The notes: generated by a model from the letters alone, not told the origin. A stretch of DNA of 40,952 nt from Bacteroidota bacterium (GCA_020402865.1 JADBYT010000016.1:1-40952), one strand, 5' to 3'; counted from the first letter of the stretch, positions 1 to 8,878 are shown. A program made the numbers and translations.

Positions 1-236
1 GCACACTGCGGCTTCGATAAGCTCAGCCTCCGTGGGAAACATACGCACACTGCGGCTTCGATAAGCTCAGCCTCCGTGGGAAACATACGCACACTGCGGC
101 TTCGACATGCTCAGCCTCCGTGGGAAACATACGCACACTGCGGCTTCGATAAGCTCAGCCTCCGTGGGAAACATACGCACACTGCGGCTTCGATAAGCTC
201 AGCCTCCGTGGGAAACATACGCACACTGCGGCTTCG
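1..236. repeat. 44-bp tandem repeat array, five full copies plus a partial one
   Basis: Units begin at 1, 45, 89, 133 and 177, and a 16-base partial copy starts at 221. Four full copies are identical. The third (89-132) differs only in the core, with GACATGC in place of GATAAGC. Each unit contains a TTCGATAAGCTCAG core flanked by short complementary arms (GGCT and AGCC). The array starts at the window edge, so its full length is unknown. No ORF uses the 44-bp period, which is not a multiple of three. The units are directly adjacent without unique spacers, so this is not a CRISPR. Confidence 0.95.
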
Positions 237-281
237 GCAGGAATAGTGCCAGGAATACTTTTCGTTGTGTGAAATAAGCCT

Positions 282-306
282 GGTGGTTCAGCTTGTCGAA
301 ACCACC
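282..306. repeat. Short palindrome sharing the core of the 44-bp repeat
   Basis: GGTGGTT (282-288) pairs with AACCACC (300-306). Between them lies AGCTTGTCGAA, which on the minus strand reads TTCGACAAGCT and matches the repeat-array core TTCGATAAGCT. It lies just downstream of the metal regulator gene, which ends at 342 on the minus strand, so it could end that transcript. No T-run follows, so a terminator role is weak. Confidence 0.7.
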
Positions 307-341
307 GTATTCAGTTGCTGCAAATGCTGAGGAAATCAACA

Positions 342-998
342 CTACATTTTCTCCACCAGCAATTGCTCACACACTGTTAAACTCAACGTTTCTGCGCTGT
401 GTTTACCATAGCTTACCTGCATGCTTCCGTCAAATGCTTCCACATTTTTTATACGCAGTTGCAGACCAAGCCGTAAATCGCGGTTATTGAGAAACTTCAG
501 AAACTCGGCCGAAGAATGCAGCACCGCGCAAATACGCACTTTATCACCCGTTTTGCACGCACTTAATTTTTCATACACCACCCACTCTATTTTCCCGTTC
601 ACGTCCGGAATGGGTGAACCATGCGGATCAGTTTTCGGATGGCCGAGCAACTCATCCATTTTCTCAAAAAACAAGGGCGAATTAATATGCTCTACCTGCT
701 CCGCAATTTCGTGTACCTCTTCCCAGCCAAAACCCATCTTCTCTACCAGAAACATTTCCGTTAAACGGTGCTTTCTGATAATCAGCCCCGCCTCCCGGCG
801 GCCCTTTTCGGTTAAACGCAGCGGCTTGTAACTCTCGTAATGCACTAACTTTTTGGCCGCCAGCTTTTTCATCATGCTGGTAACCGTTGGCATTTTAATG
901 TCGAGACTTTTGCTCAGCTCGTTTACACTTACCTCGCCTTTTTCATTGGCCAGATTAAAGAGGGCTTTGATGTAGTTCTCCTCGGTTTGGGAATTCAT
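342..998 (-). CDS. DtxR/MntR-family metal-dependent transcriptional repressor
   Basis: The 218-residue protein has the three-part layout of long DtxR-family regulators. A winged helix-turn-helix covers about residues 5-65, a metal-binding dimerisation domain about 66-140 (with a DPHGSPIP stretch near 124-131), and a C-terminal SH3/FeoA-like domain about 145-218. Likely metal ligands are His77, Glu81, His96, Glu100, Glu103 and His104. Glu100 stands where DtxR has its Cys102 ligand, as in manganese-responsive MntR. Asn8 replaces the Asp8 of MntR, so the metal is uncertain. The family represses uptake genes when the cognate metal is bound. The gene is divergent from a TonB-dependent receptor whose promoter carries a matching palindrome. 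Family is secure; manganese versus iron is inference. Confidence 0.92.
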   Translation of the reverse strand: MNSQTEENYIKALFNLANEKGEVSVNELSKSLDIKMPTVTSMMKKLAAKKLVHYESYKPLRLTEKGRREAGLIIRKHRLTEMFLVEKMGFGWEEVHEIAEQVEHINSPLFFEKMDELLGHPKTDPHGSPIPDVNGKIEWVVYEKLSACKTGDKVRICAVLHSSAEFLKFLNNRDLRLGLQLRIKNVEAFDGSMQVSYGKHSAETLSLTVCEQLLVEKM

Positions 999-1032
999 TT
1001 ACCGAAGATAAGTGATTGGCCACGAAAATTAA

Positions 1033-1063
1033 TTTGTTAGACTAATCTAATTTCATACTTTTG
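1033..1063 (+). promoter_or_regulatory. Bacteroidota promoter with embedded DtxR-box-like operator
   Basis: TTTG (1033-1036), 19 bases, then TACTTTTG (1056-1063) is an exact match to the Bacteroidota -33/-7 arrangement. Inside the spacer, 1037-1050 reads TTAGACTAATCTAA, a palindrome with 6 of 7 base pairs that resembles the TTAGG-centre-CCTAA boxes of DtxR-type repressors. It starts right after the -33 element. A bound repressor would block RNA polymerase. The divergent gene encodes a repressor of that family, so control by it is a direct inference. Confidence 0.8.
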
Positions 1064-1081
1064 TCATACTTATTCATTTGC

Positions 1082-3322
1082 ATGCGTCTGTTCACTTATA
1101 TCGTTGTATCGTTTACCCTGTGTCCGTTTACTATGGCTGCGCAGCAAATAAGCGGCACAGTAACTGATGCCGAAAACGGTCAGCCATTACCGTGGTGCGC
1201 TATCCGCATTTTACACACATCCGCCGGAGCATACTCACAGGCCGATGGTTCTTTCAGTTTGCAGCTGCCCGCCGGAACTCCCGAACCGGCATTCGTAGTG
1301 AGCAGGCTCGGCTACATCAACGATACTATTGCCGTATCTCAGCAAAAGCCCAGCTATACCGTTTCATTACGCCGCAACGAGAATACAATGAACACGGTAG
1401 TAGTTACAGGCACCCTGAAACCGGTAACGCGCAGCGAGAGTACGGTGGCGGTTGATGTAATTACACCCAAACTTTTTGCACGCAGCGCCGCCGTGTGTTT
1501 GTTTGATGCAGCGGGCATGCTCAACGGCGTGCAGCCGCAAGTGAGCTGCAATGTGTGCAATGCCGGCGATTTACGCATAAATGGCATGGAAGGTCCCTAC
1601 ACGCTCGTACTCATAGACGGAATGCCTATTGTGAGTGCCCTTTCGTCGGTGTACGGATTAAACGGTATTCCGGTGAGTCTGATTGAGCGTGTGGAGGTAA
1701 TGAAAGGTCCGGCCTCCTCGCTTTACGGGAGCGAAGCTATGGGCGGCATCATCAATATCATTACCCGGGACCCTGATTGTGCACCTAAACTCAGCATTGA
1801 TGTATCGGGCACAAGCTGGCAGGAATTTTCGGGCGATGCGGCGGCTTCGTTTGGTAAAAAAAACGTGCATGCGCTGCTGGGTGTAAATGCATTCAACTAC
1901 ACACGCCCGTATGATCATAATGCCGACGGGTTTATGGATATGACCCTGCAGCAGCGTGTTTCTGTTTTCAACAAATACAGTTTTTCGTTGCGCCGCAACC
2001 GCAAGGCCACACTGGCTGCACGTGTGGTGCTTGAAGAACGCAACGGCGGGCAAATGAACTTTACACCTTCGCTACGCGGCTCCGATCAGGTGTATGGCGA
2101 AAGTATTTCCACCCGCCGCACCGAGTTGCTGGGCATGTATCCGCTGCACGAAAATCTTATGCTGCAGTTTTCGTTCAACACACATGCACAAAATTCGTGG
2201 TACGGCACTACACCTTATTTTGCACAGCAAGCCGTGGGGTTCACGCAACTGGTGTGGCAAAAAAACAAAGGCCGGCATGCCCTGCTCGGCGGTGCAGCGT
2301 TGCGCTACACACATTACGACGATAACACGCCAGCCACTTTGGCCGAAAACGGTACACGCAACAGCCCTATGCAAAGCCCGCTGCCCGGACTATTTGCACA
2401 AGACGAAATAAGCCTGAACCCAAAGCACCGCATGCTGCTGGGCTGGCGCAGCGATTACGACCGCAATCACGGCTTTGTCCATTCGCCCCGGCTTGCCTGG
2501 CGCTGGAAACCAAGCGCATTTACCACCGTACGTCTGGCTGCAGGCACGGGCTATCGTGTGGTTAATCTGTTTGCCGAAGACCATGCCGCACTCAGCGGCG
2601 CACGCAATGTAATTATTACCGAAACACTGCGGCCTGAACGTTCAGTCAGTTTCAACGCAAACCTGTACCGGCAGTTTTTTCTCAAACATCTTTCCCTTAC
2701 GTTTGATGCTTCGGCCTTCTTCACCCGATTCAGCAACAAAATTGTAGCCGATTACGACAGCAACCCAAACGAAATACGTTACGCCAACCTGCGTGGCCAC
2801 GCCGTTACACAAGGCCTTGCACTCAATGCCGACGCAGAGTTTACGTTTCCGCTCACCCTTTCGGCAGGAATCACATATATGGATGTGGCATTAATTTCTG
2901 CCGATTCAACAGGCGCACCCACACGTACACAGCAACTCCACGCCCCGCGCTGGTCGGGCACATTCAACGCAAGCTATGAATTGAAAAAGCTGTTTACAAT
3001 TGATGTCACAGGCCGCTGGCTTGGGCCCATGCGCCTGCCCGTTTTGCCCAACGACTTCCGTCCCGAATATTCGCCCGCATTTTGTATGCTCAACATACAA
3101 CTGCGCAAATCCCTGACGCATGGTTTCGAAGTATATGCCGGTGTGCGCAACCTGCTCAACTTCCTGCCGCAAAACCCGATCATGCGTCCGTTCGATCCGT
3201 TCGACCGCACGGTGAATGATCCGGTAAATAATCCCAACGGCTACACATTTGACCCTTCCTACACCTACGCGCCGGTGCAGGGCATACGCGGATTTGCAGG
3301 TTTAAGGTGGACAATCCGCTGA
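1082..3322 (+). CDS. TonB-dependent outer-membrane receptor
   Basis: A 746-residue outer-membrane receptor. The ATG at 1082 is chosen because it opens a clean signal peptide (MRLFTYIVVSF..., cleavage near AAQQ). An in-frame TTG at 1061 lies inside the -7 promoter element. After the signal comes a carboxypeptidase-regulatory-like beta domain (about residues 22-100, with GTVTDAENGQPLPW). Next is a plug domain (about 120-230) with VVVTGT, LIDGMP, IERVEVMKGPASSLYGSEAMGGIINIIT, and then a barrel ending in GLRWTIR, where the terminal aromatic/hydrophobic pattern is typical. A CNVC cysteine pair in the plug is unusual. The metal-regulator operator in its promoter suggests it imports a metal chelate; the substrate cannot be read from sequence. 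Confidence 0.93.
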   Translation: MRLFTYIVVSFTLCPFTMAAQQISGTVTDAENGQPLPWCAIRILHTSAGAYSQADGSFSLQLPAGTPEPAFVVSRLGYINDTIAVSQQKPSYTVSLRRNENTMNTVVVTGTLKPVTRSESTVAVDVITPKLFARSAAVCLFDAAGMLNGVQPQVSCNVCNAGDLRINGMEGPYTLVLIDGMPIVSALSSVYGLNGIPVSLIERVEVMKGPASSLYGSEAMGGIINIITRDPDCAPKLSIDVSGTSWQEFSGDAAASFGKKNVHALLGVNAFNYTRPYDHNADGFMDMTLQQRVSVFNKYSFSLRRNRKATLAARVVLEERNGGQMNFTPSLRGSDQVYGESISTRRTELLGMYPLHENLMLQFSFNTHAQNSWYGTTPYFAQQAVGFTQLVWQKNKGRHALLGGAALRYTHYDDNTPATLAENGTRNSPMQSPLPGLFAQDEISLNPKHRMLLGWRSDYDRNHGFVHSPRLAWRWKPSAFTTVRLAAGTGYRVVNLFAEDHAALSGARNVIITETLRPERSVSFNANLYRQFFLKHLSLTFDASAFFTRFSNKIVADYDSNPNEIRYANLRGHAVTQGLALNADAEFTFPLTLSAGITYMDVALISADSTGAPTRTQQLHAPRWSGTFNASYELKKLFTIDVTGRWLGPMRLPVLPNDFRPEYSPAFCMLNIQLRKSLTHGFEVYAGVRNLLNFLPQNPIMRPFDPFDRTVNDPVNNPNGYTFDPSYTYAPVQGIRGFAGLRWTIR

Positions 3323-3337
3323 CCAGTTCAATACACC

Positions 3338-4132
3338 TCATTGTTTGGGCTTTCGTGGTGGCGGAGGTGGTGGTTGTGGTGGCGGCGGATAGCCAATACG
3401 TTTTATCGGGGGCGGCTTAATCCAATTGCCATACTTTATGATCCTGGCAGACTGAACAACAGCAAAGGCATCATGCTTATTAAAGACCAGCTCTGCCTCA
3501 TATAATTTCCGCTTATCCTGATAAACGGTAATACTCATTATACGTGCTGTGGCCGTCTCCTTTACAATTTTAGACGAAGACCATACTTCACTGTTAAGCA
3601 TCACTTTTCCCATCTCGGCCAGCATCGGTTTATGACGTGTAAACACCGACAGACTATCGAAAAAAACTTGTAAGGAATCTGTTTTATTTTGCTGAATAAG
3701 TCCTTCCATATAGCGCACAGACCAAAGCTGAAGGTCTTTTGCTACAGCAGAATCCATAAGCACGTTACAGTAAAAAGACATTATACTGTCTGTAATATAC
3801 AGGGTATCCGGCCGGCAGTGGCTGTACAGATAATTGATTGTTCCGTAATAAAACTCCTGTTTAAGCCATTTTGTACTTTGCCGGGGATATAATTGTTGAA
3901 GATCATAAAGCGCACTCCGGTAGCTTCTGTTAGAAAAGCTGTAATCAATAACCGATGTACTGAAAAAAGTGAAGTGCCATTTTTTCGTATTGTAAATATC
4001 GTCGCGGAGTATATCACAATAGTTCCACGCAACCCGCTCAACCAGTGAGTCGGGAATTTGAATATGCTGTTGTGCGCGTGATGAAATAATCAGAGTAAGA
4101 TGTAAAATGCAAATAATGAAAAGCCTTTTCAT
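3338..4132 (-). CDS. Secreted protein of unknown function with a proline-rich tail
   Basis: A 264-residue protein with no family I recognise. The start at 4132 (MKRLFIICILHLTLIISSRAQQ) gives a good signal peptide with cleavage near SRAQ; a longer in-frame start would overlap the preceding gene. The body has many Tyr, Asp and Ser residues. The last 25 or so residues are almost entirely proline with closing basic residues (RKPKQ). It follows the response regulator by 16 bases and is probably co-transcribed with the kinase and regulator, so it may be an accessory or target of that pathway. It converges with the TonB receptor with only 15 bases between stop codons. Confidence 0.75.
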   Translation of the reverse strand: MKRLFIICILHLTLIISSRAQQHIQIPDSLVERVAWNYCDILRDDIYNTKKWHFTFFSTSVIDYSFSNRSYRSALYDLQQLYPRQSTKWLKQEFYYGTINYLYSHCRPDTLYITDSIMSFYCNVLMDSAVAKDLQLWSVRYMEGLIQQNKTDSLQVFFDSLSVFTRHKPMLAEMGKVMLNSEVWSSSKIVKETATARIMSITVYQDKRKLYEAELVFNKHDAFAVVQSARIIKYGNWIKPPPIKRIGYPPPPQPPPPPPRKPKQ

Positions 4133-4148
4133 TCTGCAATTTAAATAT

Positions 4149-4919
4149 TTACTGATTGAGCCAGGTTTTGAATGCCGAGGCTTTTTCGGCACTCACCACA
4201 GCTTCGCGGTGAAAAGGCGGATTGAGCTGCAATTTGAGTTTGCCTTTAAACCACACCTGCACAGCTGTAATTGCTGCATGCGCCACCACAAGCTGACGGT
4301 TTACCCGGTAGAAATGCGCAGGATCAAGCTGCTCGCCCAGCTTCTCAAGCGACTCGTCCCACACAAAGCGGCGTCCGTCGCGGAGTTGAACAAACACATT
4401 TTTTTCTTCGGCAAAAAAGTAAGCCACATCTTCAACCGTTACCGGATGAAAACGTGATCCTTCGCGCAGGAGAAACTTGCGGCGGTAATTGCCTGCCGGT
4501 TCCTGCATAGGCTTCTCTACCGGCTTTATGTGACGCAGCAAGGTCTGAATGGTTTTCTCCGGCGAATTGGTGCGGCGGCGAAGACGCTCCAGCGCACGCT
4601 GGATATCATCGCTTTCAATGGGCTTGAGCAGATAATCAACCGCATCGGCACGTATGGCATCCAACGCATAGTTGGCATGAGCCGTGGTGAAAATTATATA
4701 AGGCGGATTCTTTAACTGTTCAAGCATCCTGAAACCATCGGTTACCGGCATCGATACGTCAAGAAAAACCACATCAGGCTTAAATGTATTTATACCATCA
4801 ATACCAGCCACCGCATCGGCAGCCTGACCAACAATTTCCACATCCTGAAAAGCTGTAAGCTGCGCGATAAGTCCTTCGCGAGCCAGTTTCTCATCATCTA
4901 CAATAAATGCACGTATCAT
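4149..4919 (-). CDS. LytTR-family response regulator
   Basis: A 256-residue regulator. The receiver domain (1-120) shows Asp8, Asp9, phospho-acceptor Asp54 in VVFLDVSMP, Thr79 and Lys99-Pro100. A linker of about 30 residues leads to a LytTR DNA-binding domain (about 145-256) with FLLREGSRFHPV, EDVAYFFAEEKNVFVQ and the typical FYRVNRQLVV. LytTR regulators bind direct repeats upstream of target promoters. Its start codon overlaps the end of the sensor kinase gene by 4 bases, so the pair is translationally coupled and almost certainly cognate. Confidence 0.95.
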   Translation of the reverse strand: MIRAFIVDDEKLAREGLIAQLTAFQDVEIVGQAADAVAGIDGINTFKPDVVFLDVSMPVTDGFRMLEQLKNPPYIIFTTAHANYALDAIRADAVDYLLKPIESDDIQRALERLRRRTNSPEKTIQTLLRHIKPVEKPMQEPAGNYRRKFLLREGSRFHPVTVEDVAYFFAEEKNVFVQLRDGRRFVWDESLEKLGEQLDPAHFYRVNRQLVVAHAAITAVQVWFKGKLKLQLNPPFHREAVVSAEKASAFKTWLNQ

Positions 4920-5971
4920 TCTGCGGGTATTCTTATTTCGGTGATTACCTGATTATCTCTGTTGCGTATCATCAATCCTGCTTCCTCTCCAAACATGAGT
5001 ACCAGACGACGACGTACATTAAGCAAACCTGTTCCCTGCGCATCCTCTTTCACTTCAAACCGGCCGGGATTAATTACGTTTACTTCAAGGTGTTTATTTA
5101 TCAGTCGGGCAGTAATGCGCAGCTCGCCGCCGTTTATTTGCTGTGCTATACCATGTTTTATGGCATTTTCTACAAGTGTTTGCAAAAGCATGGGCGGCAC
5201 AGAAACACTCTTCACAGCCGGATCAATATCCGTATGCAGAATCAGCCGTTCCTCATAACGCATTTTTTCCAGTGCCAGATAATCTTCAATCAGGCTCCAT
5301 TCATCAGCAAACGGAATCAGACTTTCTTCCTGTGAGTCGAGCGTGCGTCGCAACAAACGCGAAAGCCTGCCTATAGCTTTTCGCGCCTGCTCCGGATCCT
5401 TACCCGTGAGTGTGGAAATACTGTTGAGCGCGTTGAACAGAAAATGCGCATTCAGCTGGCTCCGCAACGACCGGTTCTGCTGCTCACGCACGTGCATCTG
5501 CAAATTCACACGTGCTACCTCATACCTGCGCATACGCTGTTGATACACATACAACAGATAAATGGCAAACCACGGCAACAGATTTTTTACTACGTGCAAA
5601 TAATAATCGTAAAAAACCCATCCCGAAAACGCCCGATGCCGAAGGCGCTCAAACGTCCAGTTATCAAGCGGTACATTGAGCAAAGCTACCGGCAGGGCCA
5701 CTAAAAGCACCAGAAACAGCACCAGCAATGACAGGCTACGCAAACGCAACTGCAACGCTCCGGTAATCACCAGAATTAGCCGGCATGCATCGGTAAGCAT
5801 TACATACAAACCTATATTGATACATGCATTTATCCACATTCTCAGCGTAATTGGCTGATCACGTGTATATACTAGTAACTCCAGAAAGAAAAAAACTGAC
5901 CAGGCAGTCACCTGAAGTAACCAATACCACTGTCTGGCTGATAGGTTTCTAAACATACACGACTGTTTCAA
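4916..5971 (-). CDS. LytS-like sensor histidine kinase
   Basis: A 351-residue inner-membrane kinase. Four membrane segments lie in the first 145 residues (about 18-35, 50-70, 78-100, 128-145). A short coiled coil (145-172) leads to the His_kinase motif with His176 in QLNAHFLFNALNSIS. The HATPase part has the N-box Asn269 in TLVENAIKHG and a short G-box in GTGLLNVRRRL (313-323). There is no periplasmic sensing domain of any size, so the signal is probably sensed in or at the membrane. It heads an operon with the LytTR regulator and the proline-tailed secreted protein. Confidence 0.94.
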   Translation of the reverse strand: MKQSCMFRNLSARQWYWLLQVTAWSVFFFLELLVYTRDQPITLRMWINACINIGLYVMLTDACRLILVITGALQLRLRSLSLLVLFLVLLVALPVALLNVPLDNWTFERLRHRAFSGWVFYDYYLHVVKNLLPWFAIYLLYVYQQRMRRYEVARVNLQMHVREQQNRSLRSQLNAHFLFNALNSISTLTGKDPEQARKAIGRLSRLLRRTLDSQEESLIPFADEWSLIEDYLALEKMRYEERLILHTDIDPAVKSVSVPPMLLQTLVENAIKHGIAQQINGGELRITARLINKHLEVNVINPGRFEVKEDAQGTGLLNVRRRLVLMFGEEAGLMIRNRDNQVITEIRIPAE

Positions 5972-6407
5972 GGTCTTTTAAACAGCCACGCTATGCCTGG
6001 GGAACAAAGCTGACTGTTACATGAAAAGTCGCAGGGTTTGCAAATATAACTGCACAGACAATTGAAAAAACACCAATCCGCATTTCGGCTTCAGATATAT
6101 ATTTATATGCGGTTTCCTTAACTCCGTCAGCGCATTGCGCATACACAAATTCATGTAGTTCAATACAGGTAAGCGTTATGTGCAAACAGGTAATTCCAAA
6201 CACCAATTGCCCGACAATTGACTTTATTTATCAATACTGTTAAACAATGCGCACAGGAACGGTAATGCTAGATGGTATAAGCTAACAGGCTTGACAATTT
6301 ACAAGCCCTTGCCGGAATTTCAATTCCTGTCGTGAGTAAAGTTTACCACTCATTCGAAAACTGCACGTGCCGGTGTGAAGCTGCATGCGTGAATTCATAA
6401 CGTTTGG
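5972..6407. other. Gene-free interval between two minus-strand transcription units
   Basis: 436 bases with no convincing gene. A 71-codon minus ORF (5991-6206) is present but lacks family features. Near the right side are three small hairpins: GGCTTG/CAAGCC near 6290-6310, GGAAT/ATTCC near 6314-6328, and a GAGT/ACTC stem near 6333-6351. They lie downstream of the gene ending at 6408 and could form its transcript 3' end, but none is followed by a clear T-run. Confidence 0.5.
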
Positions 6408-7097
6408 TCAGTTCAACGCATCCTCCCAGCGCTGCATAAAACCTTCATCGGCCGTTATGCATCCTGTTATACGATACTTCGACAATTCCAGCACTGCCGA
6501 CTCTTCTGCCCGCTCTTTCACCACCTGCCACGGATATGCGCCCGACGAATGCACAAAACTCACCTCGCCGTTTTCGCACACCAAAAAGCCCACGTGCGTA
6601 TCAAGCCCTACAATGTAGGCGTTGTTGCCTTTGGCTTTTATGGCTTTCACAAAATCCTTGAGCGGAATGCGGCTGAAACGGCGAATGTTTTTTTCGGCCA
6701 CCAGCTTTTTAATAATCTGTTCCGAAGCCTGCTGCGCCAGCGTTACCCGTTGCAGCGGCACACCACAATCGCGCAGCACGGTGGTTACAAAATAACCGCA
6801 GGCAATCTTACCTTTTCCAGGTACTTCAGTGGTTCCATGAAATCCCCACTTTGTGCCTTCCCAGTATTGAAAAATATCATGTGAAATAGCCCGCCGTAAG
6901 ATCTTTCGGCGCAGTTCATCGCTGCCTTTACGGGCATTTTGCTTTACAGTATCGCAGGCAGCGCGGTATTCAGATTCGGTAAATGATTTTGAAGGTGTGG
7001 AAACAACGGCCTTGCGCAAAGGTGTAAACCAAAGCACACCAGCCAGCACGGCAAGCAACACGATAAACCAAAACAGCAACCGGCCTGTTCGTTTCAT
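6408..7097 (-). CDS. Membrane-anchored NlpC/P60-like cysteine hydrolase (putative)
   Basis: A 229-residue protein with one N-terminal membrane anchor (about residues 7-24) and an outward-facing domain. The likely catalytic core is Cys100 in ACGYFVTTVL, His168 in THVGFLV and His183 in FVHSS. The spacing and context mimic the Cys-His-His triad of NlpC/P60 peptidases, which cut peptidoglycan stem peptides or related amides. The match is by motif pattern only and the surrounding fold is unusual, so an amidase or other papain-fold activity is possible. It stands alone, 65 bases downstream of the glycosyltransferase gene. Confidence 0.6.
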   Translation of the reverse strand: MKRTGRLLFWFIVLLAVLAGVLWFTPLRKAVVSTPSKSFTESEYRAACDTVKQNARKGSDELRRKILRRAISHDIFQYWEGTKWGFHGTTEVPGKGKIACGYFVTTVLRDCGVPLQRVTLAQQASEQIIKKLVAEKNIRRFSRIPLKDFVKAIKAKGNNAYIVGLDTHVGFLVCENGEVSFVHSSGAYPWQVVKERAEESAVLELSKYRITGCITADEGFMQRWEDALN

Positions 7098-7162
7098 ACA
7101 GTTCTAAAATACGATAAATCAGAAAGGATATTGTGCCGGAGAAAATTTACCCCGTGGTGTGT

Positions 7163-8878
7163 TCACTCCGCAGAATAATTGCGTTTTCCCACTTCAAGCA
7201 GGTAACGCGTGCGGGTTACACGGCTTCTTTCTTCGGGTACGAAGAACTGTAGCTTCAGAAACTGCACCGGAAAATCGGTCAGAACTTGCAGCTGCTGAAT
7301 GGCATAACCGGCATCTTTCAATTCGTTTACACCTTCTTCGTCGGTGTAAATCCAGATTGTTTTTTGTGCACTAAGAGTTGAGTCGAACTGATTGGCATAA
7401 ATATAATTTACCGCAAAACCACTGTACGCATCGCCCGGAAACTGAAACAAATCATGATAGTAGAAATAGCGTTGTTGTGTGATACCCATTGCGGCAATTT
7501 TCTTTCCCGCCTGTGCGGTAGTCTGGTAGGAAAGAAGATGCGGATAAAAATGCACATTAGCTGTAAAATAACCGGCCAGCATGGCACACAACAGCGGATA
7601 AAGTAATTTGGCACCAGGCTCAGTAAGTTTCCATACCATAACAGCACCGGCAATAAGCCATAGTAATGCAATGGAAATGGTGAGCCACGAAGCATCGGGA
7701 AAACTATAGAAAAGTAACAATACAACAAGAGTGGCCAGTGCAATATAAAAAATTATGTGCAGCACTATGGATGCGTAAAGAATTATACGTTTGCGCGGCA
7801 AAAACACATCATGCACAAAAAAGCGCGCAGCCATAAGTGCCGCAAACGGGAATGTAATATAGATGTAATGCGGCAGTTTATACTTTGAGGCCGACATGGC
7901 CAGAAACACCAGCACAAAGCCGCCATACGAAAGCATTTCGGGTACATAGCCCGGTTTGCAACGACTGCGTATGAGTTTAAGCGTGGTTTTAATTAACGCC
8001 CCCAGCACAAGCAGAGCCCACGGAAAAAAAGCCCAGAGAAAGGTATGTGTGAAAAAGAACGGCCCGGCACCGTTGTCGAATTTAGTTCCCCAGTCGCTCT
8101 CGCCGGTAATGCGGCCGAAGCTCTGTGTCCAGAAATAAAACTTAAGCCCCGAAACGCCCGTGCTCCCGTTTACCACCTTTTCGGGATGCAGATCAAACTG
8201 CTGGTAAAGACCAATACACATGGGCGTAAGCAGCAGCGCCACAATAGCCAGTCCGGGCAGCCATTGCCAGCGCACAAAGTTTTTCCATTGCCGTTTGTAG
8301 GCAAACTCGCTGCTCAGTGCAAGTGCCGGAATAACCAGCCCCAGCGGCCCTTTAGTGAGCATGGCCGCAGCCACACCGGCAAAACCGGCCACCAGACTAA
8401 GCCAGCGTTTTGTTTTGAGAAACAATATCAACTGCCACACCGCAAAACTCACCGAGCCCAGCAAAATAGTGTCGGTACGAATGTCATTGGTAATGATAAA
8501 CACACCCAGACAAGAGCCCAGCATGAGTCCGGCTACCAGTCCTGTTTTGCGGTCGTAAAGCAACTGCCCCAGCTTTACTGTTGAATAAATGGCCAGCAAC
8601 GCAAACAGAAACGAAGGAAATTTATACGCCCAGTTGCTTACGCCGAAAATTTTAAAGCTCAGCGCCGAAGCCCAGAACAGCAGCGGCGGCTTGTCGAGAT
8701 AATCATGCCCGCGATCTTTGATGTGCAGCCAGTTATCAGAGCTCAGTAAATCGCGCGAGATGCCGAAGTACTGCGCTGCATCCACGTCCATCACATCCAC
8801 CGGCAAAGCCGCAGCAAACACCAGCACAAAGGCGGCAATGAACAGGATGAGGTGACGGGGATTCAGTTCGAGGCTCAT
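7163..8878 (-). CDS. ArnT/PMT-like glycosyltransferase family 39 protein
   Basis: A 571-residue integral membrane protein with about 11-12 hydrophobic segments. The first periplasmic loop carries the acidic signature DVMDVDAAQY (28-37; Asp31 and Asp33) and then HDYLDKPPLLFW (58-69), which is diagnostic of GT39 enzymes such as ArnT. These transfer a sugar from a polyprenyl-phosphate donor to lipid A or protein on the outer face of the inner membrane. A soluble C-terminal part (about 440-571) follows. It begins 11 bases after the E1 dehydrogenase stop, so the two are probably one transcript, although the functions are not obviously linked. Sugar and acceptor are unknown. Confidence 0.88.
   Translation of the reverse strand: MSLELNPRHLILFIAAFVLVFAAALPVDVMDVDAAQYFGISRDLLSSDNWLHIKDRGHDYLDKPPLLFWASALSFKIFGVSNWAYKFPSFLFALLAIYSTVKLGQLLYDRKTGLVAGLMLGSCLGVFIITNDIRTDTILLGSVSFAVWQLILFLKTKRWLSLVAGFAGVAAAMLTKGPLGLVIPALALSSEFAYKRQWKNFVRWQWLPGLAIVALLLTPMCIGLYQQFDLHPEKVVNGSTGVSGLKFYFWTQSFGRITGESDWGTKFDNGAGPFFFTHTFLWAFFPWALLVLGALIKTTLKLIRSRCKPGYVPEMLSYGGFVLVFLAMSASKYKLPHYIYITFPFAALMAARFFVHDVFLPRKRIILYASIVLHIIFYIALATLVVLLLFYSFPDASWLTISIALLWLIAGAVMVWKLTEPGAKLLYPLLCAMLAGYFTANVHFYPHLLSYQTTAQAGKKIAAMGITQQRYFYYHDLFQFPGDAYSGFAVNYIYANQFDSTLSAQKTIWIYTDEEGVNELKDAGYAIQQLQVLTDFPVQFLKLQFFVPEERSRVTRTRYLLEVGKRNYSAE

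Noticed and set aside
1-236. Possible CRISPR array
   Set aside because: The 44-bp units are directly adjacent and identical along their whole length, with no unique spacers and no cas genes nearby.
1061-1081. TTG start for the TonB receptor
   Set aside because: It lies inside the -7 promoter element; the ATG at 1082 begins a clean signal peptide.
5991-6206. 71-codon minus-strand ORF
   Set aside because: No signal peptide, domain or convincing start context; composition looks like random intergenic DNA.
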